Notes: generated by a model not told the origin, from the sequence alone. 64,000 bases of DNA from Candidatus Krumholzibacteriia bacterium (GCA_016744705.1 JADGDU010000002.1:1-64000), one strand, 5' to 3'. Shown: positions 18,212 through 29,834, numbered from the stretch's first letter. Numbers and translations: made by a program.

Positions 18212-19440
18212 CCCGTCCCCTGAGTTACGAAGAGGCTCTCCCACTCATCCTGTCGGCGGTTTCGGTACTGCCCTCGGAAAGCCTCCCTGTGCGCCAGAGC
18301 CTGGGCCGGGTATTGGCGGAAAATCTGGGCGCGCCCCGGAGCATGCCCGACTTGCCCCGCAGTGCCGTCGACGGGTTCGCTGTTCAAGCCAGTCACGGAC
18401 CAGTGTTTCAAGTGGTGATGGAAGTGCGGGCCGGCATCTTGCCACAGGGAGTTCTGGCCCCCGGCCAAGCGGCCGCTATCATGACCGGCGCAGTTTTGCC
18501 TGAAGGAGCCGACTGCCTGGTAATGGTGGAAGACTGCCAGATAGAGGGTCAGACACTGACCACTCCTGGAAATTTAAAAGCAGGCGACCTGATCAATCCC
18601 GTGGGTGATGAAATTACCGCTGGAGACATATTTGTGGAAAGCGGCACCCTCATCGGTCCCAGTGTTTTTCCCGCCCTCTTTTGTGCCGGGATCACGGAGG
18701 TGAGCGTGCACCGAACCCCTCGTGTGGGCATCCTGGTTAGCGGCGACGAAGTACGGGAAATTGAAGACGGGCCGGCCCCCGGTCAGGTGTTCAACACCAA
18801 TCGGTATATCATCGAATCGGTGTGTACCGGCCTGGGTGTGGAAATCATCGAAACCTGTATGGTGGTGGACGACGAGCAACAAACCCGCCGCCAGTTAAAA
18901 GACCTGGAGGCTCGCTGCGATGTGATCATCACCAGTGGTGGAGTATCCAAAGGTCGTTACGATCATCTGGGTTCCATCCTGCGAGGAGATGGCTACGACT
19001 TGTTGCTTCAGGGTACGGCGATTAAACCTGGTCGCCCTTTGCATGTGGCTCGTGGTGAGAGTGGAACCACTATTTTTGGCATGCCTGGCTACCCGTCAGC
19101 CCTTTTAACCAACGCCTTTTTATACCTGGTGCCGGCCCTCAAAAAAGCTGCTGGCCGGAGTGACTTCCAAACCCGCTGGCTGCCCGCCATCCTGCAGGAT
19201 CCCCAGCGAGGACGACCAGGCAAAACATACTTCAACCGGGTCAAACTTGTGCAGGGTGAAATGGGGATTATGGCCTTAGATCCAGGATCGCAAATGTCCT
19301 CCCATTTTTTAAATTTCGCCCGTTGCACCGGCCTGGTGCGCATGCCCTGCATTGGCCCCATCCCACAACACACTGGGGCCTTCACCCTTGAAGCTGGCAC
19401 CATTGTGGATGCCATCGACTTTGGCTGGGAGCTGGCATGA
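18208..19440 (+). CDS. moeA: Molybdopterin molybdotransferase MoeA
   Basis: This 410-residue cytoplasmic enzyme inserts molybdate into adenylylated molybdopterin. MoeA signatures present are SLGRVLAENL, MPDLPRSAVDGFAV, AIMTGAVLPEGAD, GDEV and the MoCF-biosynthesis motif TSGGVSKGRYDHL, plus FGMPGYPSALLTNAFLYLVP near the end. It is in an unbroken run of overlapping genes from napM onwards, so cofactor synthesis is likely co-expressed with nitrate reductase. Confidence 0.93.
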   Translation: MTRPLSYEEALPLILSAVSVLPSESLPVRQSLGRVLAENLGAPRSMPDLPRSAVDGFAVQASHGPVFQVVMEVRAGILPQGVLAPGQAAAIMTGAVLPEGADCLVMVEDCQIEGQTLTTPGNLKAGDLINPVGDEITAGDIFVESGTLIGPSVFPALFCAGITEVSVHRTPRVGILVSGDEVREIEDGPAPGQVFNTNRYIIESVCTGLGVEIIETCMVVDDEQQTRRQLKDLEARCDVIITSGGVSKGRYDHLGSILRGDGYDLLLQGTAIKPGRPLHVARGESGTTIFGMPGYPSALLTNAFLYLVPALKKAAGRSDFQTRWLPAILQDPQRGRPGKTYFNRVKLVQGEMGIMALDPGSQMSSHFLNFARCTGLVRMPCIGPIPQHTGAFTLEAGTIVDAIDFGWELA

Positions 19441-19946
19441 ATCATTCCACTCCGGTTGTGATGTCCTTTGTAGCCTGGTCGGGCACAGGCAAAACCACCT
19501 TGGTCGAGTCTCTGGTGAGGTTGGCTCATGAACAAGGCCTGATAGTGGGCGCTTTAAAACACGACGCTCATAAATTCGAAATAGACAAACCGGGCAAGGA
19601 CAGCCACCGCTTTTACGCGGCCGGAGCCCACAGTACGATGATTGTCGCCGGCGACAAATTGGCACTGGTGCAACGGCACGATGAGGCTCCCGAAGTGGAC
19701 AGCCTCATTGCGATTCATTTCCAAAATTGTGATCTTGTTCTAGTAGAAGGCTGGAAGATGAGCTCCCTGCCACGCATCGAAGTGCACCGCCCTAACCTGA
19801 AGCGCCCCCTGCTATGCCGTGAAGAACGTTACGACCCATTCCTGGTGGCCGTGGCCAGCGATGCTCATATTGATGTGGATGTTCCGGTCCTGGATCTGAA
19901 CGATCCCCATGCCGTGCTGGATTTCATATTAAAGAGGAAGATATAG
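19437..19946 (+). CDS. mobB: Molybdopterin-guanine dinucleotide biosynthesis adapter MobB
   Basis: A 169-residue P-loop GTPase. The Walker A motif is AWSGTGKTTLVESL (residues ~13-26), followed by GALKHDAHKFEID and DLVLVEGWK, all standard for MobB. It assists MobA in forming the guanine dinucleotide form of the cofactor that NapA requires. The start overlaps the moeA stop by ATGA. Confidence 0.93.
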   Translation: MNHSTPVVMSFVAWSGTGKTTLVESLVRLAHEQGLIVGALKHDAHKFEIDKPGKDSHRFYAAGAHSTMIVAGDKLALVQRHDEAPEVDSLIAIHFQNCDLVLVEGWKMSSLPRIEVHRPNLKRPLLCREERYDPFLVAVASDAHIDVDVPVLDLNDPHAVLDFILKRKI

Positions 19947-19947
19947 A

Positions 19948-20937
19948 GTGCCCACACCCCTGAGAGACAAACACCTGCGCTGCATCAACTATCTGCGCCT
20001 TTCGGTCACCGACCGTTGCAACCTGCGCTGTTCCTACTGCATGCCTGCCGAAGGCCTGCCCATCTTCAAGCGAGACGAACTGCTGACCCGCCAGGAAATC
20101 ATGACCATCGCCCGTCTTGCTGTGCATTCGGGCATCCGCAAAATCAGGGTCACCGGCGGCGAGCCCCTTATACGTCCCGACATCGTCGAATTGCTGGGGG
20201 AATTAGGTGCCCTTCCTGATCTGGAACGTTTGGTTTTGACCACCAACGGTCTCCGCCTCGACACCCTGGCCGCCCAGGTGAAGAAGGCCGGTGTTAGTGG
20301 TGCGAACATCAGCATCGACAGTTTGAATCCAGGTTTGTACAAAGAGATCACCCGGGGTGGTGACTTGCAGCGCTGCCTGGCTGGTATTGAAGCTGCGCTG
20401 GCGGTGGGTTTACGCACCAAGCTTAACGTTGTGGTGATGGCCGGAGTGAATGACCATGAGGCTCCTGACTTTGTGGAATTTGCCCGTAAATACCCCGTGG
20501 CCGTACGGTTCATTGAGTACATGCCCACCAGAGGTAAAGAGGTGGGCCCCAGCCTCACAGTGCCCACCGATACGTTATTGAAACGCCTGAGCGATGGTGT
20601 CGAACTGACGCCCATCGAACGGCCCGGCGGTTTGAGCATGGCCGGTCCGGCGCGAAATTTTCACATTCCTGACGGGGCAGGCACCGTGGGGGTCATCTCT
20701 CCCGTAAGCTGCCACTTCTGCCAGGACTGTAACCGCATCCGCATCACAGCCACCGGCCTGGCCCGAGGCTGTCTCTTCCACGAATCAGGCCTGGACTTGA
20801 AACCTTGGCTGCGGGACGGTGATGAAGTGGGCCTGGCCCGTGCTCTGCGCCAAGTGGTTATGGATAAACCTGAAGGCCACAAACTAGACGAAGACGGGGG
20901 CGCCGACCAAGTGCCTATGTCGCGGCTGGGAGGCTAA
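19948..20937 (+). CDS. moaA: GTP 3',8-cyclase MoaA
   Basis: A 329-residue radical-SAM enzyme for the first step of molybdopterin synthesis, GTP to 3',8-cyclo-GTP. The SAM cluster is CNLRCSYC (Cys24, 28, 31), and the second C-terminal cluster is CHFCQDCNRIRI plus a later Cys in GLARGCLF. The protein ends in the GG dipeptide (MSRLGG) needed for activity. It starts with GTG. moaC, moaD, moaE and mogA are not in the window. Confidence 0.94.
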   Translation: MPTPLRDKHLRCINYLRLSVTDRCNLRCSYCMPAEGLPIFKRDELLTRQEIMTIARLAVHSGIRKIRVTGGEPLIRPDIVELLGELGALPDLERLVLTTNGLRLDTLAAQVKKAGVSGANISIDSLNPGLYKEITRGGDLQRCLAGIEAALAVGLRTKLNVVVMAGVNDHEAPDFVEFARKYPVAVRFIEYMPTRGKEVGPSLTVPTDTLLKRLSDGVELTPIERPGGLSMAGPARNFHIPDGAGTVGVISPVSCHFCQDCNRIRITATGLARGCLFHESGLDLKPWLRDGDEVGLARALRQVVMDKPEGHKLDEDGGADQVPMSRLGG

Positions 20938-20938
20938 A

Positions 20939-21556
20939 ATGAGTGCATCCTTCGCTGCCACGGCAGCCATCCTCATTGGCGGGCATTCCCGGCGCATGGG
21001 GCAGGACAAAGCGTCCTTGGTTTGGCGTGAAAAGAGCCTGTTGCTGAGGGTTTTTGAACGGGTGGCGCCGCTGGTGGATGAGGTCTTATTGGTCGTTCGT
21101 CCTGATCGACTGGCCTGGGCTGAAAATTTGGCGCCGGCGGGCACGCGGGTCATCACTGATCAATTGCAGGCCCAAGGACCCTTGGTGGGAATTCATGCAG
21201 CCTTGTCACAGGCTCAGAACGACAGAGTTATGATACTGGCATGTGATATGCCAAATTTGCAAGTGGGGTTGCTTGAGGCCATGCTGGAAGAAGCCATTGG
21301 GCCCCATGCGGCCGATGTTGTGGTGCCCAAAACCACCCATGGTTTTGAACCACTTCTGGCGGTCTATGGAGTCTCTTGCCTGGAGGCGGTGGCCAAGACT
21401 TTGGCAGCCGGACCCAGCCGCATTCCCGCCTTTTTTCCGCAAGTCCGAGTTTCCATCTGGTCCGAAGAAAAGCTGCGTTCATTCGACTCCGAGTTGCTTT
21501 CCCTGCTCAACTTTAATAATCCGGAAGACCTCAATTCATCTCCCGACCCCGTTTAG
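20939..21556 (+). CDS. mobA: Molybdenum cofactor guanylyltransferase MobA
   Basis: A 205-residue nucleotidyltransferase that adds GMP to molybdopterin. The nucleotide-binding signature is [16 protein letters not shown] (residues ~12-27); ACDMPNLQ holds the metal-binding Asp. It is the last gene of the nap-moco run. Its stop overlaps the stop of the convergent kinase gene by a few bases. Confidence 0.92.
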   Translation: MSASFAATAAILIGGHSRRMGQDKASLVWREKSLLLRVFERVAPLVDEVLLVVRPDRLAWAENLAPAGTRVITDQLQAQGPLVGIHAALSQAQNDRVMILACDMPNLQVGLLEAMLEEAIGPHAADVVVPKTTHGFEPLLAVYGVSCLEAVAKTLAAGPSRIPAFFPQVRVSIWSEEKLRSFDSELLSLLNFNNPEDLNSSPDPV

Positions 21557-24500
21557 ACAGGCTGCACTTCCCGGGTTTCTTCTGTTAGATTTTTTTCCGC
21601 TTTCAAGCCCTTTGGATGCTCTGGTAGGTTCTTCTCAAGAATGGCCGACAATTCGATCTTCTTGATGGGTTTGCTTAAGTAATCATCCATGCCCGCCTCT
21701 AAACAGGCTTCCCTATCTCCCTGCAAGGCGTTGGCCGTCACAGCGACAATGGTGATGTCGTGATCAAGGACTTGGGAATCCGGGGCCCGAATTGTACGCG
21801 TGGCTTCGAAACCATCCATCACCGGCATCTGACAATCCATCAGCACCAGGTCGAAGATTTCTGTTTCCAACTGTTGCACCGCCTCCAGGCCATTTTCCGC
21901 CAGAACTACATCACAACCCAGTTTCCGCAGGAAGGACTGCACTACTTTTTGATTGGTGAAATTATCTTCAACCACCAGCAGGCGGAATCCGGCAAAGGTG
22001 TTTTGGTCAGGTTTCATTTTCTTTTCACCACATTCGACTTTCGGTTGTTCTTTTTCCAATGGACCACTTTTCTTTCCCAGGTTCGTAGCCAGCAAACACA
22101 TCAAACTATTCCTCTTCAGTGGCTTGGTGGAAACCAATTCCCCACGAAGGCTGCGCTCACCCAAAGGAACCAGTGAAATTACCGGAACCTGGCTTCCTCC
22201 TAATAACAATTCCTGCTTCAGACTGTCAGACCAGGAATGATCCACCACCAGCGCATGACAGGCTTCCCCTTGGTTCTGGCCATTCTTCCAGGCCGCCAAA
22301 GCGAGCTGGGGATCATCATACATTTCCACATAGACACCGAGTTTTTCCAACATGGATCCAAGAATTTCTCGAGTCATAACCTGAGGATCAACCACCATGA
22401 TCCTTTTCTCTTGGAGGGTATTTGCGACGTCAGGATTGATGTCCGCTACCGGATTTTCCTGGCCTGCCAAGTTCACTTCAAACCAGAATTCCGCCCCCTG
22501 CCCCTCTTCACTCAGGACACCAATCTGACCACCCATCATTTCTACCAGAGTGCGGGAGATGGAAAGCCCCAAGCCGGTTCCTCCATACAACCTGGTAGTG
22601 CTGTTATCGGCCTGTTCAAAAGCACAGAACAGAGATTTCTGTTTTTCCGGACTCAAGCCAATTCCTGTATCTTTGACGCTGAAACGCAGTTTTACTTCTC
22701 TCTCCATAGATTCAACCAAAGCCACCCTTGCAATGATGCTGCCCTGATCGGTGAACTTTACAGAATTACCAATGAGATTGAGTAAGATTTGACGCAATCT
22801 CAAGGAATCACCCACCAACTGCACAGGCACCTCGGGTTGAATCACCAGATGGAATTCGAGTTTCTTGTCATGGACCCGAAGGGCCAACAGGTCACCCACT
22901 TGTTCCACCGTGTCGCGCAAATTGAAAGGCACTGATTCCAATTCCATTTTGCCCGCTTCGATCTTCGAAAAATCGAGAATGTCATTGATGACCGACAAGA
23001 GGGATTCACCACTGTTTTGTACGGTTTCAGCATACCGTCGCTGTTCACTGGAAAGGCTGGTGTCCAGCAAAAGATCAACCATGCCGATGACCCCATTCAT
23101 GGGGGTTCTGATTTCATGACTCATGTTGGCCAGAAAGAGACTTTTGGCTTTGTTGGCCGAATCGGCTTCCTGGGCCAGGTAGTCTGCACGCCGCTTTTCT
23201 TCTCCCAGTTTATTGAGCATGTGATTGGCGGTGTTGGCCATCTCCCCAAACTCCCTGAAGAATAGTTGGTCAGAATCAATGCGCTTTCCTACCAAATCCG
23301 CATCAGCAAAAGAACTGCGCAAGATGTTGATCTCGTGCCCTAGATTGCTGGCAAAGTTTCCCGCCAAAACCCATTGGGCATAAATAAGGAACAAGGCAAA
23401 ACCAATCACCAGAACCACACGTTCCAACAAGTGGTTTAAGTTCTCCTTTTCCTGAATAGTCACTGCTTCTTCGATTCCATCAAGGTAAGTCCCTGCACCA
23501 ACAAACCAACCCCAGTCGCTGATGCCCCGGGCGTATGAGATCTTCGGTTCCAATGCTCCGGTGCTGGTTTTGGGCCAGTGGTAATTGACATACCCGCCAC
23601 TGGGTCGATGAGCAGCCTTGATCATTTCCTGAAAGATTTTGACCCCATTCTCATCTGTCATCTCCCAGGCATTTTTCCCCACTATATCCAGGTTTGCACG
23701 GCTGGAAAGAATCTGTCCCTGGTTATTTCCCATAAAGAGGTAACCTTCACCTCCATCAAAAGAAACGGCGCTCAGGCGGTTGCTGATCTCCTCTTTCAGC
23801 AAGGTCAAAGACGTTCCGCGGTTGGTCACCACTCCCAGAATCAGATCCAATTCTTCCAGTTTTTTCATACTGGCCAACATGGGAGTGGCCGAACGGCTGA
23901 ATTCTCTGCTTTTTTCCAAATCAAAGAACCTTGCCGTCAAACCCTCAACAGAAGTGGCGGCTTCCTTAATCCATTGATCTTCCACTACCCCACCACGCGG
24001 TATCAGTTCATCCATAGTCAAGGAAGGATCCAAAAGAACTATGTTCTGGGGATCTTTCATATCGAGCATAAAACATGTTGCCAGGTCATCATTGGTGGAC
24101 CGGAAACTCAGGATGGAGCGCAGCTTTCGGCGCCAAAATGCCCTGTCCCCCTGGCCGTGGCTGATGGCTGCCCTGCGCACCGTTTCAGCCAGCTCCGTCA
24201 AGGCCCCCTCATGATACTGATTCGCACGTGAATTTTCCTGGCGGCGACTGAATTCAATAGTCTCAATGGCCTGATCCACCTGGGTTCGGATCATGACCTT
24301 TTTTTCCGTCAATAAGTCATCCCGAATTTGATGGGTTTTGTTCTTGTAGATGGCAAAATCCACTGCGGCGATAGCCAAAGCTAACAGGAGGCTGGAAAGG
24401 ACTGCGTTTCGCAACATTTTCTTCTTGAGATGGCTGACCAACCCCAGCTTCAGAGCATTCTTTTCACGGGCGAGAGAACCCGTTTGCTCTCTTTTGCGGT

Positions 24501-25620
24501 ACAGAAGATGCCAACCAGTCAATATGATCCCTAAAATTGCCAGGCAGGAAACAATGAGTTTCCACTCGAACACTGACTTGGAATGGAGAAATTCTTTGCT
24601 ACCTATGGTTTGAACCGAAGAAGGTAAATCATCAGGGGACAGTCCGGCGTGGACCAAAGCATTGAGATCCACCACAGCCACGTTTGGACTGCTATCTGCT
24701 ACTGGAAGAGCTTGGACCTGATCCCCCTGCAAAATTCTCTCAGCCAAACTCCCGGCAGCCACCCCTTGAGCTTTTCCGCTGACCAGTACTCCACCAATCA
24801 CCCCATGGCCCATGTAAAAATCCCACAACCCATAAACTGGTGCTGAGGAAGCGGCAGATACTCTCCGCCCGCTTTCTTCATAGGTGTAGAAGCGATCTTG
24901 ATCATCTCGATTGAAGAGAGTGAAAAGCAACGCGTCTGTTGTGGGGTTCAAATATTTCACCCGGGTTTCGAAATCTTCCAGGTTTTGAATTTCCCAATAT
25001 TCAAGATCCAGTTCCCCTGCAAAAACCTTCAACTGATTTTGAGTTGTTTTGAGGGCTGCCAGGCAAGTGGGTGTTCTATCTCCAGCCACAATTAAGCGAT
25101 TCAAATCCGGTTGCAGGCGATGGATCAACTCCAAAGTCGCCCCTGCGTCCGTGGCTTCTGGAACACCGGTGAACCATCCCGAGCCATCCAGCAGATCTCG
25201 ATGAAAATTGTTGATGCCACAAAAAATGACCGGCGTGTTGGGGAAGATTTCCGCGCGGTGTTTCCGTAGAAGTGCTAAAGCGTTGTTGTCCGAAACTATC
25301 ACCACATCCAGCTGGCTTTCAGAATACTTGGCTCGCAACATGGCGACGAATACTGGCTCTATTTCCTTCAGAGGATTGCGTTTTGTATCCATGTATTCGC
25401 TGGTGATCAATACATTATTTTGCTGGGCCAAAGCGGTCTTGATTCCTTGATCGACATTGTCGGTCCAGGATAAACCCTGGTGGTAGGAATGGATGACCAG
25501 AATATTGTTGGTGGTGGCCATCGCCTGAATAGGCAAGGCAATCATTACTACAAGACATAACAAACCCAAAAGGGTACTTGACCCAAATGTTTTGTTTTGA
25601 CCTAAATCCCCTAAACCCAT
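21553..25620 (-). CDS. Large hybrid sensor histidine kinase with two sensor modules
   Basis: A 1355-residue protein; ATG with GAGGAA upstream. Order: signal/first membrane helix (15-35); a periplasmic ABC-type substrate-binding-like domain (about 40-345, beginning [14 protein letters not shown]); membrane helix (~352-372); second helix (~400-420); a Cache-type domain (425-725, containing [14 protein letters not shown] and [14 protein letters not shown]); membrane helix (~745). Then come a HAMP-like linker, HisKA with [13 protein letters not shown] (His835), a GHKL ATPase ([27 protein letters not shown]) and two receiver domains. The second receiver has Asp1262 in [13 protein letters not shown]; the first is more divergent. 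The output partner is unknown. It is divergent from an MCP with a related Cache domain. Confidence 0.88.
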   Translation of the reverse strand: MGLGDLGQNKTFGSSTLLGLLCLVVMIALPIQAMATTNNILVIHSYHQGLSWTDNVDQGIKTALAQQNNVLITSEYMDTKRNPLKEIEPVFVAMLRAKYSESQLDVVIVSDNNALALLRKHRAEIFPNTPVIFCGINNFHRDLLDGSGWFTGVPEATDAGATLELIHRLQPDLNRLIVAGDRTPTCLAALKTTQNQLKVFAGELDLEYWEIQNLEDFETRVKYLNPTTDALLFTLFNRDDQDRFYTYEESGRRVSAASSAPVYGLWDFYMGHGVIGGVLVSGKAQGVAAGSLAERILQGDQVQALPVADSSPNVAVVDLNALVHAGLSPDDLPSSVQTIGSKEFLHSKSVFEWKLIVSCLAILGIILTGWHLLYRKREQTGSLAREKNALKLGLVSHLKKKMLRNAVLSSLLLALAIAAVDFAIYKNKTHQIRDDLLTEKKVMIRTQVDQAIETIEFSRRQENSRANQYHEGALTELAETVRRAAISHGQGDRAFWRRKLRSILSFRSTNDDLATCFMLDMKDPQNIVLLDPSLTMDELIPRGGVVEDQWIKEAATSVEGLTARFFDLEKSREFSRSATPMLASMKKLEELDLILGVVTNRGTSLTLLKEEISNRLSAVSFDGGEGYLFMGNNQGQILSSRANLDIVGKNAWEMTDENGVKIFQEMIKAAHRPSGGYVNYHWPKTSTGALEPKISYARGISDWGWFVGAGTYLDGIEEAVTIQEKENLNHLLERVVLVIGFALFLIYAQWVLAGNFASNLGHEINILRSSFADADLVGKRIDSDQLFFREFGEMANTANHMLNKLGEEKRRADYLAQEADSANKAKSLFLANMSHEIRTPMNGVIGMVDLLLDTSLSSEQRRYAETVQNSGESLLSVINDILDFSKIEAGKMELESVPFNLRDTVEQVGDLLALRVHDKKLEFHLVIQPEVPVQLVGDSLRLRQILLNLIGNSVKFTDQGSIIARVALVESMEREVKLRFSVKDTGIGLSPEKQKSLFCAFEQADNSTTRLYGGTGLGLSISRTLVEMMGGQIGVLSEEGQGAEFWFEVNLAGQENPVADINPDVANTLQEKRIMVVDPQVMTREILGSMLEKLGVYVEMYDDPQLALAAWKNGQNQGEACHALVVDHSWSDSLKQELLLGGSQVPVISLVPLGERSLRGELVSTKPLKRNSLMCLLATNLGKKSGPLEKEQPKVECGEKKMKPDQNTFAGFRLLVVEDNFTNQKVVQSFLRKLGCDVVLAENGLEAVQQLETEIFDLVLMDCQMPVMDGFEATRTIRAPDSQVLDHDITIVAVTANALQGDREACLEAGMDDYLSKPIKKIELSAILEKNLPEHPKGLKAEKNLTEETREVQPV

Positions 25621-25838
25621 GATTGTTCCTCAAAGCTGACTGAGCCAGATCACATGAACCTTCCCTCAAGCTATCGGCAGCAAACCCATAATATTGAACG
25701 TTCATTGCCAGGACCTACAGATTACTCTAGAAAAATACTAATACCCCTGTTTTCAAGGACGATAGAGAGAAGGAACTTAGAGTCACTTCAAAAAAATCAT
25801 TCTGGACCAGACTCCAGTGATATTGAGAGGCAATCATC

Positions 25839-27407
25839 ATGTCATGGTTTGAAAACACATCCATCCGCACACGTCTTTTATTCTTTCCCGCCCTGATTTT
25901 GGTGGGACTTGTTTCCCTGCAAGCCGGTAATGTGTTCATTGAAAACCGTCTGCGTTCTGAAGTGAGTAATCCACAACTGGAAAACGCACTCCTCGACGGC
26001 CATCGAAATACTCTAAAATCAGTTGTTGAGGTAACTGAGGGTTTGATCTCGTCCAAGATTGAACCAGGTATGAGTGGAAAGCAAATCACGGAACTGGTAA
26101 TCCGAGAAACAGATTCATTTAGATTTTACGACGACAAATCCGGGTACGTTTTTTCGTATCGGCTGGATGGAACCAGGGTCAATGTTCCTCCCAATAAAGC
26201 CAAAAACGGGACCAATTTCTGGGATCTTCAAGACCTGAGAGACAACTATCTTATTCGCGATATCGTGGCCGCAGCCAAGAGCGGCGGTGGCTACACGGAA
26301 TATTATTTTGAAAAGCCCGGCAAGGGTGTGCAGCCCAAAATGAGTTATTCCGTTCAAATTCCCGGAACCGATATTCTGATCGGGGCCGGGGTATACATTG
26401 ACAATGTAGAAACCGATCTGGCCCTCATGCATGAGCAGGTGGTTTCAGGCGAACGCCGATATCTTCCTCTGCGAGCCGGGCTCTTTATTGGACTCTTTGC
26501 GTTGGCCATGGTGGCTTCGGTGTTTATCAGCCGCAGTATCAATGGCCCGGTCGGCTTGGCCGCGGGCAATTTGACTCACGTGGCCACTCAACTCACGACC
26601 GCCTCCTCTGAAATCCTCAATGCCAGCAATACCTTGGCTAACAGCGCATCCAGCCAGGCTGCAGGATTGGAAGAAACCTCAGCCAGTCTGGAAGAAATTT
26701 CCAACATGACTAATGATAATACCAAACGTGCGACCAAGGCCCAAACTCTGGCAGAGAAGGCCACTCATTCGGCCGAATCCGGCAATGAGGCCATGGGTCG
26801 TATGAGTCAGGCCATTGAAGACATCCAGCGCACAGCTCACCAAACTGCCAACATTGTTAAAGCCATTGACGAGATTGCTTTCCAAACCAACCTTTTAGCC
26901 CTGAACGCTTCGGTGGAAGCGGCCCGTGCCGGGGATGCCGGCAAGGGATTCGCTGTGGTGGCAGAAGAAGTTCGTAACCTGGCCCAACGTGCAGCAGAAG
27001 CTGCCAACGATACTTCGGCCATGATTGAAGAATCGGTTAACAAAGCCACCCGGGGTGTGGCCATAAGCACAGAGGTAGCCGGTCTTCTGGAAGCCGTGGT
27101 GAAGGACATCACCGAAACGAGTCTCTTGGCCGATGGCATTGCCGCAGCCACCAATGAACAGGCCACGGGTATCTCTCAGGTCAACACTGCTGTATCCCAT
27201 ATCGATCAAAGCACCCAGAACAATGCAGCCACTGCTGAAGAATGTTCCTCGGCGGCTCATGAAATGGACCGGCAGACGGTCATGTTGCGTGATTCGGCCG
27301 AATCACTCAGTCGCTTGACCATGGGTGGCACCAAAAACACCCATGGCACCAGCCAGTCTGTGGAGCAGCTCATTAACTCCAGTCGCAATATTGGTATTGA
27401 GGTATAG
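25839..27407 (+). CDS. Methyl-accepting chemotaxis protein with Cache sensor
   Basis: A 522-residue chemoreceptor: TM helix at ~12-32, a single Cache domain in the periplasm (about 40-195, with [14 protein letters not shown] and [14 protein letters not shown]), TM helix at ~207-227, then a long coiled-coil signalling domain. The hairpin tip is [21 protein letters not shown] followed by [15 protein letters not shown], the CheA/CheW contact site. A normal HAMP domain is hardly visible between TM2 and the coiled coil. GAGAGG precedes the ATG. The other che genes are not here. Confidence 0.92.
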   Translation: MSWFENTSIRTRLLFFPALILVGLVSLQAGNVFIENRLRSEVSNPQLENALLDGHRNTLKSVVEVTEGLISSKIEPGMSGKQITELVIRETDSFRFYDDKSGYVFSYRLDGTRVNVPPNKAKNGTNFWDLQDLRDNYLIRDIVAAAKSGGGYTEYYFEKPGKGVQPKMSYSVQIPGTDILIGAGVYIDNVETDLALMHEQVVSGERRYLPLRAGLFIGLFALAMVASVFISRSINGPVGLAAGNLTHVATQLTTASSEILNASNTLANSASSQAAGLEETSASLEEISNMTNDNTKRATKAQTLAEKATHSAESGNEAMGRMSQAIEDIQRTAHQTANIVKAIDEIAFQTNLLALNASVEAARAGDAGKGFAVVAEEVRNLAQRAAEAANDTSAMIEESVNKATRGVAISTEVAGLLEAVVKDITETSLLADGIAAATNEQATGISQVNTAVSHIDQSTQNNAATAEECSSAAHEMDRQTVMLRDSAESLSRLTMGGTKNTHGTSQSVEQLINSSRNIGIEV

Positions 27408-27441
27408 GTTCCGATCTGCAAACCTCCACGTCAATTGTCTA

Positions 27442-27480
27442 AATCAAGGCCTGGGAATTTTCCCGGGCCTTGATTGTTGG
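27442..27480 (+). terminator. Terminator after the MCP gene
   Basis: A 16-bp inverted repeat with one wobble pair (27442-27457 and 27460-27475, around AAGGCCTGGGAA/TTCCCGGGCCTT) lies 35 bases after the MCP stop. The T-run is interrupted (TGATTGTTGG), so strength is uncertain. Its presence argues against starting the GH20 gene at the upstream in-frame codon 27470. Confidence 0.6.
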
Positions 27481-27538
27481 TGGGTCATTTTTCAAGTCTG
27501 GGATTGCATCTGAAGCCAGATTATTAGATGATAACTCT

Positions 27539-29821
27539 ATGATAAAATTCACGACTAGACCCAGCCTTGCATCCTGGACAGTTGCTCTGTGCACTATCCT
27601 GGCCCTCTCTTCCAACCCGGCAGGATCCCAAACCATGACATCCCCCTCGTTGCCCTTGATACCTGCTCCCCAAAGCTGGACACCGTCGATTGGTTTTTTC
27701 CCCAAAGCACACCTGCAATCCGTACCCCTTATCCAAAATCTGGATGCCGCGGCGGATTTGCCTTCTCCCGAAGAAGAGATCCTGGAACCCGGTTTGGCTG
27801 ACGAAAGTTACCGTCTGGTCATCAGACCCGATGGGATGGAACTCACAGCCCATAGCCGCAGCGGCCTTTTTCGCGGCACCCAAACGGTGCAGCAATTGAT
27901 GGATGCAGCTGGAGACAGTATCCCCTGCGGCATCATCGAAGACTTTCCAGGTTTCGCCTGGCGTGGCATGCTGCTGGATTGCGCTCGGCATTTCATGCCC
28001 CTCAGTGTCATCAAGGAAACCATCGACCAGCTGGCCTATCACAAATTTAATGTTCTGCATTGGCATTTGACTGAAGACCAGGGCTGGCGATTGGAAGTCC
28101 CCGCTTATCCTCGCCTTACGGAAGTGGCCGCCTGGCGCACCCAGTGGGACGGCACCCGCTATGGCGGATATTATACATCTGAGGATGTGCGGGAAGTGGT
28201 GGCCTATGCCGCCGAGCGATTCATCACCGTCGTTCCCGAAATTGAATTGCCGGGACACAGTGTGGCCGCCATTGCCGCCTACCCTGAATTATCATGCACC
28301 GGATTGCCTTTGGAAGTGGAAACCCAGTGGGGTGTTTTCAAAGATGTTTATTGTGCAGGCAACGAAAAAACTTTCGAATTTTTGGAAGCCGTCCTGACCC
28401 ACACCCTGGACCTTTTCCCCTCCCACTACATTCACATCGGAGGCGATGAGTGCCCCAAGGACCGATGGCATGCCTGCCCCAAATGTCAAAAGCGTATTGC
28501 CCAGGAAGACCTTGCAGGTGAACATGAATTGCAAAGCTGGTTCATCCGGCGCATTGAAACGTTTTTGAAGGAAAATGACCGCCGCCTCATCGGTTGGGAT
28601 GAAATTCTGGAAGGCGGCTTGGCTCCCTCGGCAACAGTTCAATCCTGGCGGGGCATTCGTGGCGCCATCGCCGCCGCCCGACAGGGACATGATGCCATCG
28701 TCTCACCCACTTCTCACTGCTATTTTGATTACGACGTGGCCACTTTGGATATTCGCCAAGTCTACACATTCAATCCTCGGCCAGAGAAATTGACCGATGA
28801 AGAGAACCAGCATATTCTGGGCGGCGAGATGAATTTATGGAGTGAATATATTCCGCCCGAACGCCTGTCAAAAATGGTCTTTCCCCGCATGACAGCCATG
28901 GCCGAATGTTTGTGGACGGACAATGAAAAACGGAGTTTTCCAGAGTTTTTGCAACGACTTCGGCCGCATGTGGAATTTCTCAAGTCCGCTGGGGTGAATG
29001 TTGGACCGGCCGATCAACCCGTCAATTACAAAGCCGAATTTTTGGAAGATTCCGCAACGACTGTGGTGAAATTGAGCCTGGATTCCGAATTGGTAAAGGC
29101 CATGAGAGGGCATGACCTTGATCTGAGGCAAAGGGCCATTTTCCGGCATGAGACTCCAGGCTATCAACCGGACCTGCGGGTGGAAGATATGGTATTGCCC
29201 CCGGTGCGTATGTCGGACCCTTTGGTTGCCAAAAACCTCATTATGGTTTGGCCCGATTCTGATACTCCATGGGACCTCATGGTGGTGCAGCTCTTCATTG
29301 ACGGATTAGCCTACGGAACCCCTACCGTGGTCGAACGTAGTCACAACCTGGCCATGGGCCGCCAGCCTCAACTCCTGCACCAAGCCAGCAGTCGGTATCC
29401 GGGAGGTGGGGCCCTCAGTCTCTGCAACGGTTTGTTGGGCACTCGAAACTTCCGTGATGGATTCTGGTCTGGGTATGAGGGAAACGATTTGAATGCCACT
29501 GTGGATCTTGGTGAGAACAAGAAAATCACCCGCATCTCCATTCGGTTTTACCAAGGGGCCACCGCTTGGATTTTTCTGCCTTCAACGGTGGAATTCCAAG
29601 TATCAAACAATGGATTGGATTGGGAATCCATGGCTCTGATCGGGCATGATGTCTCCCCCTCAATCCAGGACCGGGTGATTTATGATTTTGCGGTGGAAGA
29701 TGTATCCCTGCAGGCAAGATATGTGCGGATCATTGCCAATAGCCTGGGTCATTGCCCCGATTGGCATCCCGGTGCTGGCCGAGACTGTTGGGTTTTTGCT
29801 GACGAGATTGTCGTGCAATAA
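27539..29821 (+). CDS. GH20 beta-N-acetylhexosaminidase with F5/8C domain
   Basis: The ATG at 27539 gives a signal peptide (SWTVALCTILALSSNPAGS). A GH20b domain (PLIPAPQSW...) precedes the catalytic barrel: FNVLHWHLTEDQGWRLE, PEIELPGHS and the catalytic pair Asp303-Glu304 in HIGGDECPK. The C-terminal ~130 residues are a discoidin/F5-8C-like carbohydrate-binding domain (LNATVDLGENKKITRISIRFYQ...ARYVRIIA). It should release terminal GlcNAc or GalNAc from glycans in the periplasm or outside the cell. It probably works with the mannosidase operon at 33.4-39.4 kb. Confidence 0.92.
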   Translation: MIKFTTRPSLASWTVALCTILALSSNPAGSQTMTSPSLPLIPAPQSWTPSIGFFPKAHLQSVPLIQNLDAAADLPSPEEEILEPGLADESYRLVIRPDGMELTAHSRSGLFRGTQTVQQLMDAAGDSIPCGIIEDFPGFAWRGMLLDCARHFMPLSVIKETIDQLAYHKFNVLHWHLTEDQGWRLEVPAYPRLTEVAAWRTQWDGTRYGGYYTSEDVREVVAYAAERFITVVPEIELPGHSVAAIAAYPELSCTGLPLEVETQWGVFKDVYCAGNEKTFEFLEAVLTHTLDLFPSHYIHIGGDECPKDRWHACPKCQKRIAQEDLAGEHELQSWFIRRIETFLKENDRRLIGWDEILEGGLAPSATVQSWRGIRGAIAAARQGHDAIVSPTSHCYFDYDVATLDIRQVYTFNPRPEKLTDEENQHILGGEMNLWSEYIPPERLSKMVFPRMTAMAECLWTDNEKRSFPEFLQRLRPHVEFLKSAGVNVGPADQPVNYKAEFLEDSATTVVKLSLDSELVKAMRGHDLDLRQRAIFRHETPGYQPDLRVEDMVLPPVRMSDPLVAKNLIMVWPDSDTPWDLMVVQLFIDGLAYGTPTVVERSHNLAMGRQPQLLHQASSRYPGGGALSLCNGLLGTRNFRDGFWSGYEGNDLNATVDLGENKKITRISIRFYQGATAWIFLPSTVEFQVSNNGLDWESMALIGHDVSPSIQDRVIYDFAVEDVSLQARYVRIIANSLGHCPDWHPGAGRDCWVFADEIVVQ

Positions 29822-29834
29822 TTTGGCTTCCACC

